Positions 8,553 through 17,311 of a stretch of 40,673 nucleotides of DNA are shown piece by piece. The translations under genes were made by a program, and so were the position numbers. Where the stretch lies: the NCBI GenBank assembly GCA_900768425.1, contig CAAGCR010000120.1, positions 1 to 40,673 of the forward strand. Direction: 5' to 3'. The notes under the pieces are model-generated. The model was not told the DNA's origin, did no database searches, and was given only the letters and a program-made list of their open reading frames with translations. Position 1 is the first letter of the stretch, and the number at the start of each line of letters is the position of its first letter. Source of the DNA: Clostridia bacterium. GTDB taxonomy: Bacteria > Bacillota > Clostridia > Christensenellales > UBA1242.

Positions 8553-9253
8553 TTATACTCTTTCAACTAAACTCAAATAAGCATCAAAATGTATAGGTAT
8601 ATATGTTCTAATAATATTATGATTTTCATCATAATCTGCCAAAGCAGTGCTGTCTGAAATAATTTCTTTTGTTGGAATTTTAATACTTATGTTATGAATT
8701 CCAGAGTTAGACAAATCTATTTGCAAAACATTTTTATTATTATCAAAATTTTTTAATACACTAGAAAAATAGCCGATAATTTGATTTCCTTCTTCTTTTG
8801 TTTCATCAATAATGCGATAATAATCATAGTCATTATCTCCTGCGACATCAAATTTGAAATTATGTGAATTTATATGCAAGGTTTTGTTTCCCAAATTGTT
8901 GATTTTAATAGTTAAACCAACATATTGGTCTTCAAGATAACTTTCCGCTTCTGATGTAATCATTGTTATTAAGGCATCAAAATTTTCTGCCCCGCTTTTA
9001 AAAGTTTCATTAGTGACATTATTTATTTTCACCTTACTAAAATCTAGATTGTTTGCAGTATACTCCTGAAAAAGTAAATCTTTTACTATTGAACCATTTT
9101 CAGCACTACTTTCCCAGTTGCTAGAATAAACACCTGAATACATAAATTCGCTATCCCATGATATTTTTTAGGCTCGCCACAACCACACAATAATGCTGGT
9201 ATCATAAAACATACAAGTAAAATTAAACTAATAAATGATATTTTCTTTTTCAT
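8553..9253 (-). pseudogene. Lipoprotein interrupted by a one-base frameshift in an A6 tract
   Basis: The start at 9253 has AAGGGGGAAAAT upstream and encodes a lipoprotein signal peptide (MKKKISFISL, hydrophobic core, then LCGC with Cys as the lipid site, then GEPKK). The frame then diverges. The long remaining frame (8553 to about 9160) has no good start of its own but continues smoothly as WDSEFMYSGVYSSNWESS. The junction is a run of six A on the minus strand (9164-9169). Adding one A joins the two frames exactly as EPKK-ISWDSEF. The mature part of about 205 residues is Asn/Asp-rich and not recognised. It could be a decayed gene, a phase-variable gene, a programmed slip or a sequencing error. 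Confidence 0.7.
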
Positions 9254-9263
9254 ATTTTCCCCC

Positions 9264-9283
9264 TTATGGTTAATATACCATAA
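9264..9283. promoter_or_regulatory. Palindromic operator candidate over the lipoprotein -10 box
   Basis: TTATGGT-TAATAT-ACCATAA is a perfect 7-bp inverted repeat with a 6-bp centre. On the minus strand it contains TATATT (9272-9277), a plausible -10 box for the lipoprotein gene, with no clear -35 box. A dimeric repressor site is a reasonable inference. Confidence 0.45.
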
Positions 9284-9421
9284 ACAACATAATTCTAAAA
9301 ACATTTTTTATGTTTTATTTGCACCATTTTTGTTATTTGTATTGTTGTAAAAAATACTATTTTATTATATAAAAGTTTCATTTAGCAATAAATATTTACT
9401 CACATATAACCAACCACAAAA

Positions 9422-9802
9422 CTAACTATTATAATCAAACGGCGTTTTGTTCTTTCGTTCGCCTTTCAAATTTGTTATGTAGCCGTTTTCTACTTTACAC
9501 CACCACGAAGCATTGTTTTGGGGCAAGGAATTTAATATTGTTTCATCACTACAATGATTATCTTCTACAAGTTCCAAATCTTGCAGTTGTATAGGGTATA
9601 ATATATCATCTTTTAATGACAAAAAATTGCTTTCATCTGCCATAAATTTTTTATCTTTAACACGTTCATCTATAAACACAACATTAAAACAATTATTCCT
9701 AATTTCGGCATCAATAATTGTTCCTTCCATATTCCTATAAATGCCATTTTCGTTATATTTCTTATTGTCGCATACAACTTTTACCCTATCTAAAAATTTC
9801 AT
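9422..9802 (-). CDS. Small hypothetical protein of the accessory island
   Basis: 126 residues, no signal peptide. The N-terminal 50 residues (MKFLDRVKVV, then GIYRNMEGTIID and NVVFIDE) look like a small SH3-like beta barrel. The C-terminus contains ASWWCKVENGYITNLKGE. I do not recognise a named family. The ATG at 9802 is preferred because GGAGG lies 9 bases upstream; a TTG at 9811 abuts that site and is not usable. The ATG overlaps the stop of the preceding frame as ATGA, showing translational coupling with the frameshifted gene 9799-10412. Confidence 0.6.
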   Translation of the reverse strand: MKFLDRVKVVCDNKKYNENGIYRNMEGTIIDAEIRNNCFNVVFIDERVKDKKFMADESNFLSLKDDILYPIQLQDLELVEDNHCSDETILNSLPQNNASWWCKVENGYITNLKGERKNKTPFDYNS

Positions 9803-10412
9803 TTTTGCCAACCTCCAATTAATGTATTTGCTTTTATCCTACCATTAGGGAATACCATAAAATTAGATGTTAATTTATAGATTCTCTCCTTTTTCGTACC
9901 ACAACCAGGTAAATCTACATTGAGATTAATCTTTACACCAAAATTATTATGATTTTGGAGTATATAATTTCCAAATAAATAACTTTCTTTTATTTTTTTA
10001 CATAATGTTTCAATAAACTCATTATCTAGATTATATCCCATAGATATTATCCATCCAGCCTTATCTTTAAACAACCACTCAATCTTACCTTTTGGGACAA
10101 TTAAATTTATATCATCAAAACCTATATAATTAATTGGAATTCCCCGGCAATGACATCTAAAATGGTATAAACCAGGTATAACTCCTTTTAACAAACTATT
10201 AACAATGTTTATATTTGTTAAATCAAACTTTTCAGGTTTTTGCCAACTTCATCTTTAAACCAACATCTATTTATGGCAACACACTTAACGCAATGATTTC
10301 CAGTAGTTCCTTCAATAACCCCCGTATCGTATTTGTAAGATTCTATCGTTAAATCATTTTTTTCATCAATAATTTGAATCCAATTACCTAAAATATTATC
10401 AAATATACTCAT
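9799..10412 (-). pseudogene. Frameshifted zinc-motif gene (A5 tract)
   Basis: The first part starts at 10412 (MSIFDNILGNW, AAAGGAG 12 bases upstream) and contains NHCVKCVAINRCWFKDEVGK, then stops at 10218. The second part (9799 to about 10240) has no proper start and contains GLYHFRCHCRGIPI and many aromatic residues. One additional A in the A5 run at 10237-10241 (minus strand) fuses them as DEVGK-KPEKFDLTN into a protein of about 205 residues. The Cys/His spacing (HCVKC, HFRCHC) suggests a zinc site. The family was not recognised. It is the upstream partner of the intact gene 9422-9802. Confidence 0.65.
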
Positions 10413-10571
10413 ACAATGTCAAATCTCCTTTATATAATTAAAAATATAGATTTTAATTAATACTCGCATATAGAATACTTGCGATATTAAAAAAAACAAT
10501 ACACCTGTGACTAACTTTTCAAAAATAAATCTAATTTTTTTAGCAATATTTAATTCTATCAGTTAAAAATA
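10413..10571. other. Intergenic, between the island and the rplU promoter
   Basis: AT-rich. It contains an interrupted palindrome TCGCA-n13-TGCGA near 10464-10486 that could be an operator for the minus-strand gene at 10412. Nothing else is recognisable. Confidence 0.35.
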
Positions 10572-10600
10572 TTGACATATTTGTTTTAATATGGTATATT
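10572..10600 (+). promoter_or_regulatory. rplU operon promoter
   Basis: TTGACA (10572-10577), a 17-bp spacer and TATATT (10595-10600), a strong sigma-A type promoter upstream of rplU-prp-rpmA. Confidence 0.8.
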
Positions 10601-10604
10601 AAAC

Positions 10605-10690
10605 CCCGTATGCCACATATGTAGGGCTTTTTTAAAGTGTTTATTTATAAACCGCCTTCACGTAGTGAGATTTTATTTAGGAGGATGAAT
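10605..10690 (+). ncRNA. L21-type 5' leader (candidate)
   Basis: The transcribed leader of rplU is about 85 nt. It has CCC-GTATGCCACATATGTA-GGG, a second small hairpin TCAC-GTA-GTGA, and AGGAGG six bases before the ATG. Its position and layout fit the L21 leader described in Firmicutes, but I cannot confirm the covariance model. Confidence 0.5.
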
Positions 10691-10996
10691 ATGTTTGCTA
10701 TAATTCAAACAGGCGGAAAACAATACAAAGTTTGTGTTGGTGATTCAGTTAAAGTTGAAAAATTAGAAAGCGAAGTTGGTTCAAAAGTTAATTTTGAAGT
10801 TCTACTTACTTCTGACAACGGCAAAATTGTTGCTGGAAACCCAGTTTTACAAAATGTTACTTGCGTAGCAGAAGTTGTTGCACAAGGCAAAGGCGATAAA
10901 ATTGTTGTTTACAAATACAAAGCAAAAAAGAACTACCGTCGTAAACAAGGTCATAGACAACCTTACACAGAAGTAAAAATTTTAGAAATCAAGTAG
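10691..10996 (+). CDS. rplU: 50S ribosomal protein L21
   Basis: 101 residues starting MFAIIQTGGKQYKVCVGD, the hallmark of L21, which binds 23S rRNA in the large subunit. The C-terminus KAKKNYRRKQGHRQPYTEVKI is also typical. The ATG at 10691 is chosen because AGGAGG lies six bases upstream; the longer in-frame starts would include the leader. First gene of rplU-prp-rpmA. Confidence 0.97.
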   Translation: MFAIIQTGGKQYKVCVGDSVKVEKLESEVGSKVNFEVLLTSDNGKIVAGNPVLQNVTCVAEVVAQGKGDKIVVYKYKAKKNYRRKQGHRQPYTEVKILEIK

Positions 10997-11005
10997 TATA
11001 AAACT

Positions 11006-11356
11006 ATGACAAATGTACAAATTTTTAAACAAGAGAGCAACATTTTAGGTTTTATTGTGTCAGGGCACTCAGGTTATAGCGAGGCTGGACACGACATTGT
11101 TTGCTCGGCAATTTCTTCTTTATCACAAAGCACTTGTGTAGGGCTTGAAAATGTTTTAAACCTAAAACCAACCATTGTAATAGATGAAAAAAAGGCGTAT
11201 CTTTCTTGCTTTTTAAATAAAAATTTATCTAAGGAGCAAAACGAAAAAGCACAAATTTTATTTAATACATTTTACGAAAGTGTAAAACTTTTGTTGGTTG
11301 GCGATAAAAAATTAAAGAAATACATTAGTTTGGAGGTCAAAAATGAAATTTATTAA
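11006..11356 (+). CDS. prp: Ribosomal-processing cysteine protease Prp
   Basis: 116 residues. Prp removes the N-terminal extension of L27 in Firmicutes. The catalytic pair is visible in GHSGYSEAGHDIVCSAIS: His21 and Cys33. It sits between rplU and rpmA as in other Firmicutes, and its 3' end overlaps the rpmA start by 14 bp. The match is supported by the uncleaved N-terminus of the adjacent L27 (see rpmA). Confidence 0.95.
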   Translation: MTNVQIFKQESNILGFIVSGHSGYSEAGHDIVCSAISSLSQSTCVGLENVLNLKPTIVIDEKKAYLSCFLNKNLSKEQNEKAQILFNTFYESVKLLLVGDKKLKKYISLEVKNEIY

Positions 11357-11618
11357 TATTCAACTTTTTGCCCATAAGAAAGGTGGCGGTAGCACTAAAA
11401 ACGGTCGTGATAGTAACTCTAAACGTTTAGGTGTTAAAGCAGCAGACGGTCAAGCAGTTCTTGCAGGTTCAATAATTGTTAGACAACGCGGTACTAAGGT
11501 TTATGCCGGTGAAAACTGCGGTCTTGGCAAAGATTACACAATTTTTGCTAAAAAAGATGGCAAAGTTAAATTTTATAACAGTGGCGATAAAAAAATAGTA
11601 ACAATTATCGCAGAATAA
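11343..11618 (+). CDS. rpmA: 50S ribosomal protein L27 with Prp-cleaved extension
   Basis: 91 residues. The N-terminus MKFINIQLF precedes AHKKGGGSTKNGRDSNSKRLGVK, the true L27 start. By analogy with Staphylococcus, Prp cleaves after the Phe at position 9. Mature L27 reaches into the peptidyl-transferase centre. GGAGG is seven bases upstream of the ATG, inside prp. Confidence 0.97.
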   Translation: MKFINIQLFAHKKGGGSTKNGRDSNSKRLGVKAADGQAVLAGSIIVRQRGTKVYAGENCGLGKDYTIFAKKDGKVKFYNSGDKKIVTIIAE

Positions 11619-11627
11619 TTAAACATT

Positions 11628-11658
11628 TAAAAAGAACTGCACTGGCAGTTCTTTTTTA
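11628..11658 (+). terminator. rplU-prp-rpmA terminator
   Basis: AAAGAACTGC-ACTG-GCAGTTCTTTTTT: a 10-bp stem with a 4-nt loop and a T-run, starting about 10 bp after rpmA. Confidence 0.9.
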
Positions 11659-11706
11659 TTTAATGTATATAAAAAATACAGAGAAATTTTTTTGATAATA
11701 ATAAAT

Positions 11707-11855
11707 GCAGGGGAAACTTTTTGATAAAAAGATTTCCCCTGCACCCTTTCAAAAATTTTACATATTTTTTTATAAATGAATAATGATGACTGATGATTGA
11801 GGAATTATGGTCTAATTATAAAAATTCATCAGTCATCAATATTCATTTTTCATTA
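11707..11855. repeat. Family A palindrome plus a paired family C repeat
   Basis: 11707-11742 is the family A palindrome with its CCCTTTCAAAAATTTTA tail. 11772-11855 holds two family C units facing each other (ATGATGACTGATGATT and ATCAGTCATCAATATTCATT). They lie between the rpmA terminator and the gatB stop. Confidence 0.75.
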
Positions 11856-11862
11856 AATAAAA

Positions 11863-13272
11863 TTATTCTTCATTCATCATTCTTACTATTAGGTCTTTTA
11901 CGGTTTGACCATTGGCTTTGCCTTGGGTGTTTTTCATTACATAGCCTATGATAAAACTCATAACTTTGGGGTCGGTTTTAAAGTCGGCTATTGCTTTTGG
12001 GTTTTCTTGTTTAAAGCGAGTTAGTATATCCATAATTTGAGCATCGGTTATTGTGCTTATTAGGTTCATTTCTTTTGCTAGTTCTTCTGGTTCACCGCCA
12101 TCTTTTATTATTTTTTCTAAAAGCACTATACCATTTGCTTTGGTAATTTTTTTATCTTCCACCATTTTTACAATTTGGGCAAGAGTTTTTTCATTTACTG
12201 GGAATTTGCCCATATCATCTGCATATCTAAACAAGTCGGTAATAATCCAGTTAGCGATTTTTTTTGCATTTGGATATTCTTTTATGCAAATTTCAAAATA
12301 GTCAGATGTGTATTTATTACTGGTTAGCATTTCGGCATCTTTTTGTGAGAGTGCGTACTCTGTGACATATTTTATTCTTCTTGCTTGTGGCAATTCCGGA
12401 ATTTCTTTTTTAATTCTGTCTATATCTTCATCGGTGACATTTATTGGCAAAATATCTGGGTCTGGGAAATATCTATAATCTTGTGCTTCTTCTTTGGAGC
12501 GCATTGCATAATTTTCGCCCATTTCATCGTCCCATTTTCTGGTTTCTTGAATTACAACTCCGCCATTTTTTAAAATATCGGTTTGGCGAGTAATCTCATA
12601 ACTTATTGCTCTTGATACGCTTTTAAAAGAGTTTAAGTTTTTCATTTCGGTACGTGTACCGAAAATTTTTGCACCTTTTGGTTTTAGTGACAAGTTGACA
12701 TCGCAACGCATTCCGCCTTCTTCCATTTTGCAATTTGCAATATCGGCAAAGATTAAAGTTTCACGCACTTTTTTTAAGAACTCATCAACTTCTTCGGCTG
12801 ATGAAAACACCGGCTCTGTAACAATTTCTATAAGTGGAGTGCCACCGCGGTTATAGTCAATTAATGTGCCTACAACTTTTGATATATGGTTTAGTTTGCC
12901 CGCATCTTCTTCTAGATGTATTCTATTTAATGCTTTAAACTCGCCATTATCTAGGGTTATTCCACCATTTAGGCAAAATGGATGCACTAATTGTGAAATT
13001 TGATAAGCTTTTGAAAGGTCGGGATAAAAATAGTTTTTGCGTTCCATAACTGCATAGTGACTAATATCGCAACCAAAACACAAACCCGCTTTTATGCAGA
13101 GTTCAACTGCTTTTTTGTTTATAATAGGCAATGCCCCCGGCATACCAGTGCAAACCGGACAAGTGTTAGCATTTGGAGTGTCGCCAAATTCGTTTTTGCA
13201 AGAGCAAAAAACTTTGGTTTTTGTTTTTAATTCCGCATGTATTTCTAGTCCTATAACGACATCGTATTCCAT
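11863..13272 (-). CDS. gatB: Asp-tRNA(Asn)/Glu-tRNA(Gln) amidotransferase subunit B
   Basis: 469 residues. GatB binds the misacylated tRNA and activates the side-chain carboxylate with ATP. The start MEYDVVIGLEIHAELKT and the zinc-site region FCSC-x10-TCPVCTGMPG are typical, as are RCDVNLSLKP and the kinase-like core. The C-terminal helical and YqeY-like part ends TVKDLIVRMM. The gene follows gatA without a gap (the gatA TAA abuts its ATG) and GGAGG lies inside the gatA 3' end. Confidence 0.97.
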   Translation of the reverse strand: MEYDVVIGLEIHAELKTKTKVFCSCKNEFGDTPNANTCPVCTGMPGALPIINKKAVELCIKAGLCFGCDISHYAVMERKNYFYPDLSKAYQISQLVHPFCLNGGITLDNGEFKALNRIHLEEDAGKLNHISKVVGTLIDYNRGGTPLIEIVTEPVFSSAEEVDEFLKKVRETLIFADIANCKMEEGGMRCDVNLSLKPKGAKIFGTRTEMKNLNSFKSVSRAISYEITRQTDILKNGGVVIQETRKWDDEMGENYAMRSKEEAQDYRYFPDPDILPINVTDEDIDRIKKEIPELPQARRIKYVTEYALSQKDAEMLTSNKYTSDYFEICIKEYPNAKKIANWIITDLFRYADDMGKFPVNEKTLAQIVKMVEDKKITKANGIVLLEKIIKDGGEPEELAKEMNLISTITDAQIMDILTRFKQENPKAIADFKTDPKVMSFIIGYVMKNTQGKANGQTVKDLIVRMMNEE

Positions 13273-14679
13273 TTATTTTTCCTCCTGCATAATTTTTTTA
13301 GCAAAGTCGTATAAAACCGCCTCGCTCTTTTCTTTTCCTATTAATTGCAAACCTAGTGGCATACCTTCTCTGCCGGTTGCGTATGGTATGCTAAGCGCTG
13401 GCACACCCGAAATTGATGCTGGCACTGTAAACAAATCTTCCAAATACATACTCACAGGATCTTTTGATTTTTCGCCAAGTTTAAAAGCAATATCTGGAGT
13501 TGTTGGCGAAAGAATTATATCGCAATCTAAAAAAGCTTTTTCAAATTCTTGTCTTAATAGTTGTTGCAATTTTTTTGCTTTGTTATAGTAAGCATCAAAG
13601 TATCCGCTAGACAATACAAAGTTGCCGAGCATTATTCTGCGTTTAACTTCATCACCAAAGCCCTCGCTACGGCTTTTCACATAGATTTCTTCTAATGTTT
13701 TTGCATCATTACTGCGTGATGTATATTTTACTCCGTCAAAGCGGGCAAGGTTACTGGTTGCTTCTGCGGGAGATATAATATAGTAGCACGCAAGACTGTT
13801 TAAGATGTGTGGCACGCTTACTTCTTTTATTTCATAGCCTTTTTGTTTTAATTCTTCAATTTTTTGCACAAATTGTGGTATATTTTGTAATTTATCTTTT
13901 AATTCCTTGCAAATTCCCAAAGTATATTTTTCTTTAAGCAAGTCTTTGCCTAAATCTGTTTTGATTGTTGTTTGGTCGTTTATATCACTACCTGCAAGCA
14001 CTTTTAATACATATTCGTTATCGGCAACAGTTTTTGTAATTGGCGATGCTTGGTCGGTAGATGATGCAAATGCGACAATACCATAACGAGATACAGTTCC
14101 ATAGGTTGGTTTTATGCCAACGACTCCATTAAATGAACTTGGTTGGCGAATAGACCCACCGGTATCTGTTCCTATGGCAACAGGACAAAGACCTAATGCC
14201 ACTGCGGTTGCACTACCACCGGAAGATCCTCCGGCAACTCTTGTTTTATCGCGCGCATTTAGGGTTGCACCATATATGCTTTTTTCACAACTGCCCCCCA
14301 TTGCAAATTCATCCATATTTGCCCTTGCAATGATTATTGCATCTTGTTCTTTTAATTTTTTTACAATGGTAGCATCATAAGGCGCGACAAAGTCTTTTAA
14401 AAATGCACTTGCACAACTTGCCTTTTTGCCTTTACATAAAATATTGTCCTTTATTATTACCGGCACGCCCGCAAGCAAGCCTAAACTTTCTCCCGCTTTA
14501 ACTTTTTCATCTAGTGATTTTGCAGTAATTAAAGCATCATCAAAGGCTTCAATTACTGCATTGTACTCTTTAAATTCTTCTATTCTTTTTAGATAAAAAC
14601 TCACAACATCTTGGCAAGAAAATTGTTGGGATTTTATTCCTTTTACCATCTCTTCTATTGATATTTTTGTATAGTCCAT
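13273..14679 (-). CDS. gatA: Asp/Glu-tRNA amidotransferase subunit A
   Basis: 468 residues from the ATG at 14679 (MDYTKISIEEM). GatA is the glutaminase/amidase subunit that releases ammonia from glutamine. The amidase signature is intact: Lys in PVIIKDN, the Ser cluster GGSSGGSATAVA, TDTGGSIRQPSSFNG and GIKPTYGTVSRYG. A longer reading would begin inside gatC and is not needed. Its start overlaps the gatC stop by one base (TAATG), so translation is coupled. Confidence 0.97.
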   Translation of the reverse strand: MDYTKISIEEMVKGIKSQQFSCQDVVSFYLKRIEEFKEYNAVIEAFDDALITAKSLDEKVKAGESLGLLAGVPVIIKDNILCKGKKASCASAFLKDFVAPYDATIVKKLKEQDAIIIARANMDEFAMGGSCEKSIYGATLNARDKTRVAGGSSGGSATAVALGLCPVAIGTDTGGSIRQPSSFNGVVGIKPTYGTVSRYGIVAFASSTDQASPITKTVADNEYVLKVLAGSDINDQTTIKTDLGKDLLKEKYTLGICKELKDKLQNIPQFVQKIEELKQKGYEIKEVSVPHILNSLACYYIISPAEATSNLARFDGVKYTSRSNDAKTLEEIYVKSRSEGFGDEVKRRIMLGNFVLSSGYFDAYYNKAKKLQQLLRQEFEKAFLDCDIILSPTTPDIAFKLGEKSKDPVSMYLEDLFTVPASISGVPALSIPYATGREGMPLGLQLIGKEKSEAVLYDFAKKIMQEEK

Positions 14680-14948
14680 TATTCCACCACCTGTGGCACT
14701 TGATAGCACCCATCTTTTTGTTTTGTAGCATTTTTTAACGGGTCAAAACTTTCATCTTTAACCGCGACATCTTCACGCAAATCGCATAGTTTTACGCCTT
14801 GCTTTTCTTTTACATCGGTAATTTCAAGTTTTGTAATCTCATCAACAAAGTCCAAAATTTTTGAAAAATCTTGCACAAATTGTTCTTTTTTATCATCTTC
14901 AATCTTTAATTTACTTAAATATTCCAAATGTTTTATATCAATTTCCAT
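14679..14948 (-). CDS. gatC: Asp/Glu-tRNA amidotransferase subunit C
   Basis: 89 residues. GatC is the small subunit that clamps GatA to GatB. Helical start IDIKHLEYLSKLKIED, then FSKILDFVDEITKL and LREDVAVKDE, typical of GatC. First gene of gatCAB. The ribosome site is weak (AAGG). Confidence 0.92.
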   Translation of the reverse strand: MEIDIKHLEYLSKLKIEDDKKEQFVQDFSKILDFVDEITKLEITDVKEKQGVKLCDLREDVAVKDESFDPLKNATKQKDGCYQVPQVVE

Positions 14949-15231
14949 ATTTTTTAGCCTTTTTTATTAATTTTAATATTAATATTTTTGATAAATAAAT
15001 CTCTCTCAGTCAGCCATTCATCTAACGACTCCTCGAGCTCGTGAGCAAAAACTTTTATATTCAATTTTCAAACAGCGATGTCAATTACTAATAGTGACCT
15101 TAGCCGAAAATCAAAAACTTAGGTATTCATATTAATTGTATAGTTCTCAAATTACTTGTATTAATAATACCATAATTCATCAGTCATCATTATTCATTGT
15201 TATGTTAGCAACATTGCTTGTTCACTATTGT
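14949..15231. other. aspS-gatC intergenic region
   Basis: 283 bp. It has a degenerate family B repeat (15002-15051) and a family C repeat just after the aspS stop (15176-15225, with TGTTAGCAACA). A weak minus-strand promoter is possible: TTGACA (15079-15084) with TATAAA (15054-15059) at a 19-bp spacing. No clear terminator follows aspS, so read-through into gatCAB is possible. Confidence 0.5.
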
Positions 15232-16965
15232 TTATCTTAATTTTATGTGTACATCTCTTAGTTGTTGTTCTGTGACATCACCGGGAGCACCCATTAGCAC
15301 GTCTTGGGCTTTGCTGTTCATTGGAAAAGCGACTACTTCCCTTATGCTTGACTCATCTTGAAGAAGCATTAAAATTCTATCCACTCCCGGAGCAATGCCT
15401 GCGTGTGGTGGTGCACCATAACCAAAGGCTGTGTATAATGCACCAAATTTCTTTTCTACTTCTTCTTCGCTATATCCGGCAATGGCGAATGCTTTTAACA
15501 TTGTTTCTACATCTGCGTTTCTAACTGCTCCACTAGAAAGTTCTATTCCGTTTACTACAATATCATATTGATAGGCTAATATGTCAAGCGGATCTATAGT
15601 TTTTAGCGCTTCTAGTCCCCCTTGTGGCAAACTGAATGGGTTGTGACAGAAGCCCAGTTCACCGGTTTCTTCATCAATTTCGTACATAGGAAAATCTACT
15701 ATCCAGCAGAATTTGTATTGTTCTTTTTCAATAAGTCCCAATTTTTCACCTACTTGTGTGCGAAGAAGTGATGCTAGTTTATAACAAAGAGTCTTAGATG
15801 AGTCTGCTATAACAAAAATATCATCACCAACTTTTGCCCCTGTTTTTGCTATTAAATCCGAACATTCTTTTTCTGATATAAATTTGCAAATAGGACCTTT
15901 TAAAGAGCCATCTTCAAGCACTCTAACCCATGCAAGCCCTTTCCCGCCCGCATCTAAAATGCTTTGTGTTAATTTTTCATAATAACTTTTTGGTTGGTCA
16001 TCAGAATATATTGCAAAGCCTTCTATTGTTTTTCCGCAAAAAGCACCAAATTCGCTCTTTTTAAACACATCATCTAATGACACCATTTCAATTTTGTTTC
16101 TTAAATCTGGTTTATCTGTGCCATATTTTATCATTGCTTCTTTATATGGTATTTTTATAAAATGTTTGTCTTTCATTTCGTACTTGCCATACTTAGTGAA
16201 AAGTTTGTATAAAACTTCTTCGCATACAGCAAACACATCTTCTTGTGTGGCAAATGCCATTTCCATATCTAATTGATAGAACTCGCCCGGTGAGCGGTCG
16301 GCCCTTGCATCTTCATCTCTAAAACAAGGTGCAATTTGGAAATATTTATCCACGCCAGAGCACATAAGCAGTTGTTTAAATTGTTGTGGTGCTTGCGGAA
16401 GTGCATAAAATTTGCCTTTATGAATACGGCTAGGTACAAGATAATCTCTTGCGCCTTCTGGACTAGATACCGTTAAAATTGGGGTTTGAACTTCCATAAA
16501 ACCTAGGTCACGCATTATTGTACGCATATCAAAAAGCACATCTCCGCGAAGTTTTAACATATCGTGCATTTTAGGGTTTCTTAAATCTAGGTAGCGATAT
16601 TTAAGTCGTGTGTCTTCGCTGACAGATTTACTATCATCTGGTTCAAAAGGAAGCGACCTTTTGGCTTGCGATAACACTTTTAATTCTTTTATTTCTATTT
16701 CTATTTTACCTAGGCGGGCTTTGTAATCATAATCTTTTTCATCACGAAGCACAACCTTGCCTGTTACACTTATTACACTCTCACGAGTAAGTGAGTGTAA
16801 ATAACTATCATCATAGGTTTTTAATTGAATGTATCCATAGGCATCTCTTAAATCTATAAATACAATTCCACCATGGTCGCGAACCACTTTAACCCAGCCC
16901 GCAACTTGTACCGTTTTACCTATAAAACTATCATCTAATTGTTTACTTGTTATTGTTCTGTACAT
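15232..16965 (-). CDS. aspS: Aspartyl-tRNA synthetase
   Basis: 577 residues from the ATG at 16965 (MYRTITSKQLDDS), with GGAG upstream. A longer in-frame start at 17043 lies inside a palindromic repeat and is rejected. The bacterial-type class II enzyme has an N-terminal OB anticodon-binding fold (VQVAGWVKVVRDHGGIVFIDLRD), motif 2 (FRDEDARADRSPGEFYQLDMEM), the bacterial GAD insertion (about 290-410) and motif 3 (GYGAPPHAGIAPGVDRILMLL). With gatCAB next to it, Asp-tRNA(Asn) could be a substrate if the enzyme is non-discriminating, which cannot be judged by eye. A poly-Asn leader peptide lies upstream. Confidence 0.97.
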   Translation of the reverse strand: MYRTITSKQLDDSFIGKTVQVAGWVKVVRDHGGIVFIDLRDAYGYIQLKTYDDSYLHSLTRESVISVTGKVVLRDEKDYDYKARLGKIEIEIKELKVLSQAKRSLPFEPDDSKSVSEDTRLKYRYLDLRNPKMHDMLKLRGDVLFDMRTIMRDLGFMEVQTPILTVSSPEGARDYLVPSRIHKGKFYALPQAPQQFKQLLMCSGVDKYFQIAPCFRDEDARADRSPGEFYQLDMEMAFATQEDVFAVCEEVLYKLFTKYGKYEMKDKHFIKIPYKEAMIKYGTDKPDLRNKIEMVSLDDVFKKSEFGAFCGKTIEGFAIYSDDQPKSYYEKLTQSILDAGGKGLAWVRVLEDGSLKGPICKFISEKECSDLIAKTGAKVGDDIFVIADSSKTLCYKLASLLRTQVGEKLGLIEKEQYKFCWIVDFPMYEIDEETGELGFCHNPFSLPQGGLEALKTIDPLDILAYQYDIVVNGIELSSGAVRNADVETMLKAFAIAGYSEEEVEKKFGALYTAFGYGAPPHAGIAPGVDRILMLLQDESSIREVVAFPMNSKAQDVLMGAPGDVTEQQLRDVHIKLR

Positions 16966-17010
16966 ATTTATTTCTCCATTTATTTGTTTATTTTTTTGTG
17001 TTTTTCTATT

Positions 17011-17137
17011 TTGGAAAAACTTTTTATAAAAAGATTTTTCCAAACCTTTTCAAAAATTTTATATATTTATTTAAAATAACTTTATTTTAATTTTTTTATT
17101 TCGCGGTAACACTTTTTTCAAAAAAAAGTTTTCCCGC
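17011..17137. repeat. Family A repeats upstream of aspS
   Basis: One clear copy (17011-17043, TTGGAAAAACTTTTT-atAAAAAG form, tail to about 17070) and one degenerate copy (17103-17137) lie within 180 bp upstream of the aspS start. If the transcript from 17693 reaches aspS, it passes through both hairpins. Confidence 0.7.
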
Positions 17138-17267
17138 ACCTTTCAAAATAACTAAAATATTTATTTAAAAATTACTAAATATTTATTAATTATTCAAACT
17201 TAATATTTGTTAATTATTTGATTGGATATATTTTTTAATAATGATTTATTTAATATAATTTTAACAA

Positions 17268-17311
17268 TAATTCATCATTCTTCATTAATTGCATTAGCAA
17301 CACTATTTTTA
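17268..17311. repeat. Family C repeat between the leader region and aspS
   Basis: AATTCATCATTCTTCATTAATTGCATTAGCAACAC, the same layout as the copies after valS and aspS. Here it abuts the stop codon of a 16-codon ORF. Confidence 0.6.

Noticed and set aside
9086..9304. Independent 72-codon ORF for the lipoprotein signal peptide
   Set aside because: Its last 20 residues are out-of-frame sequence; it is better read as the first part of the frameshifted lipoprotein.
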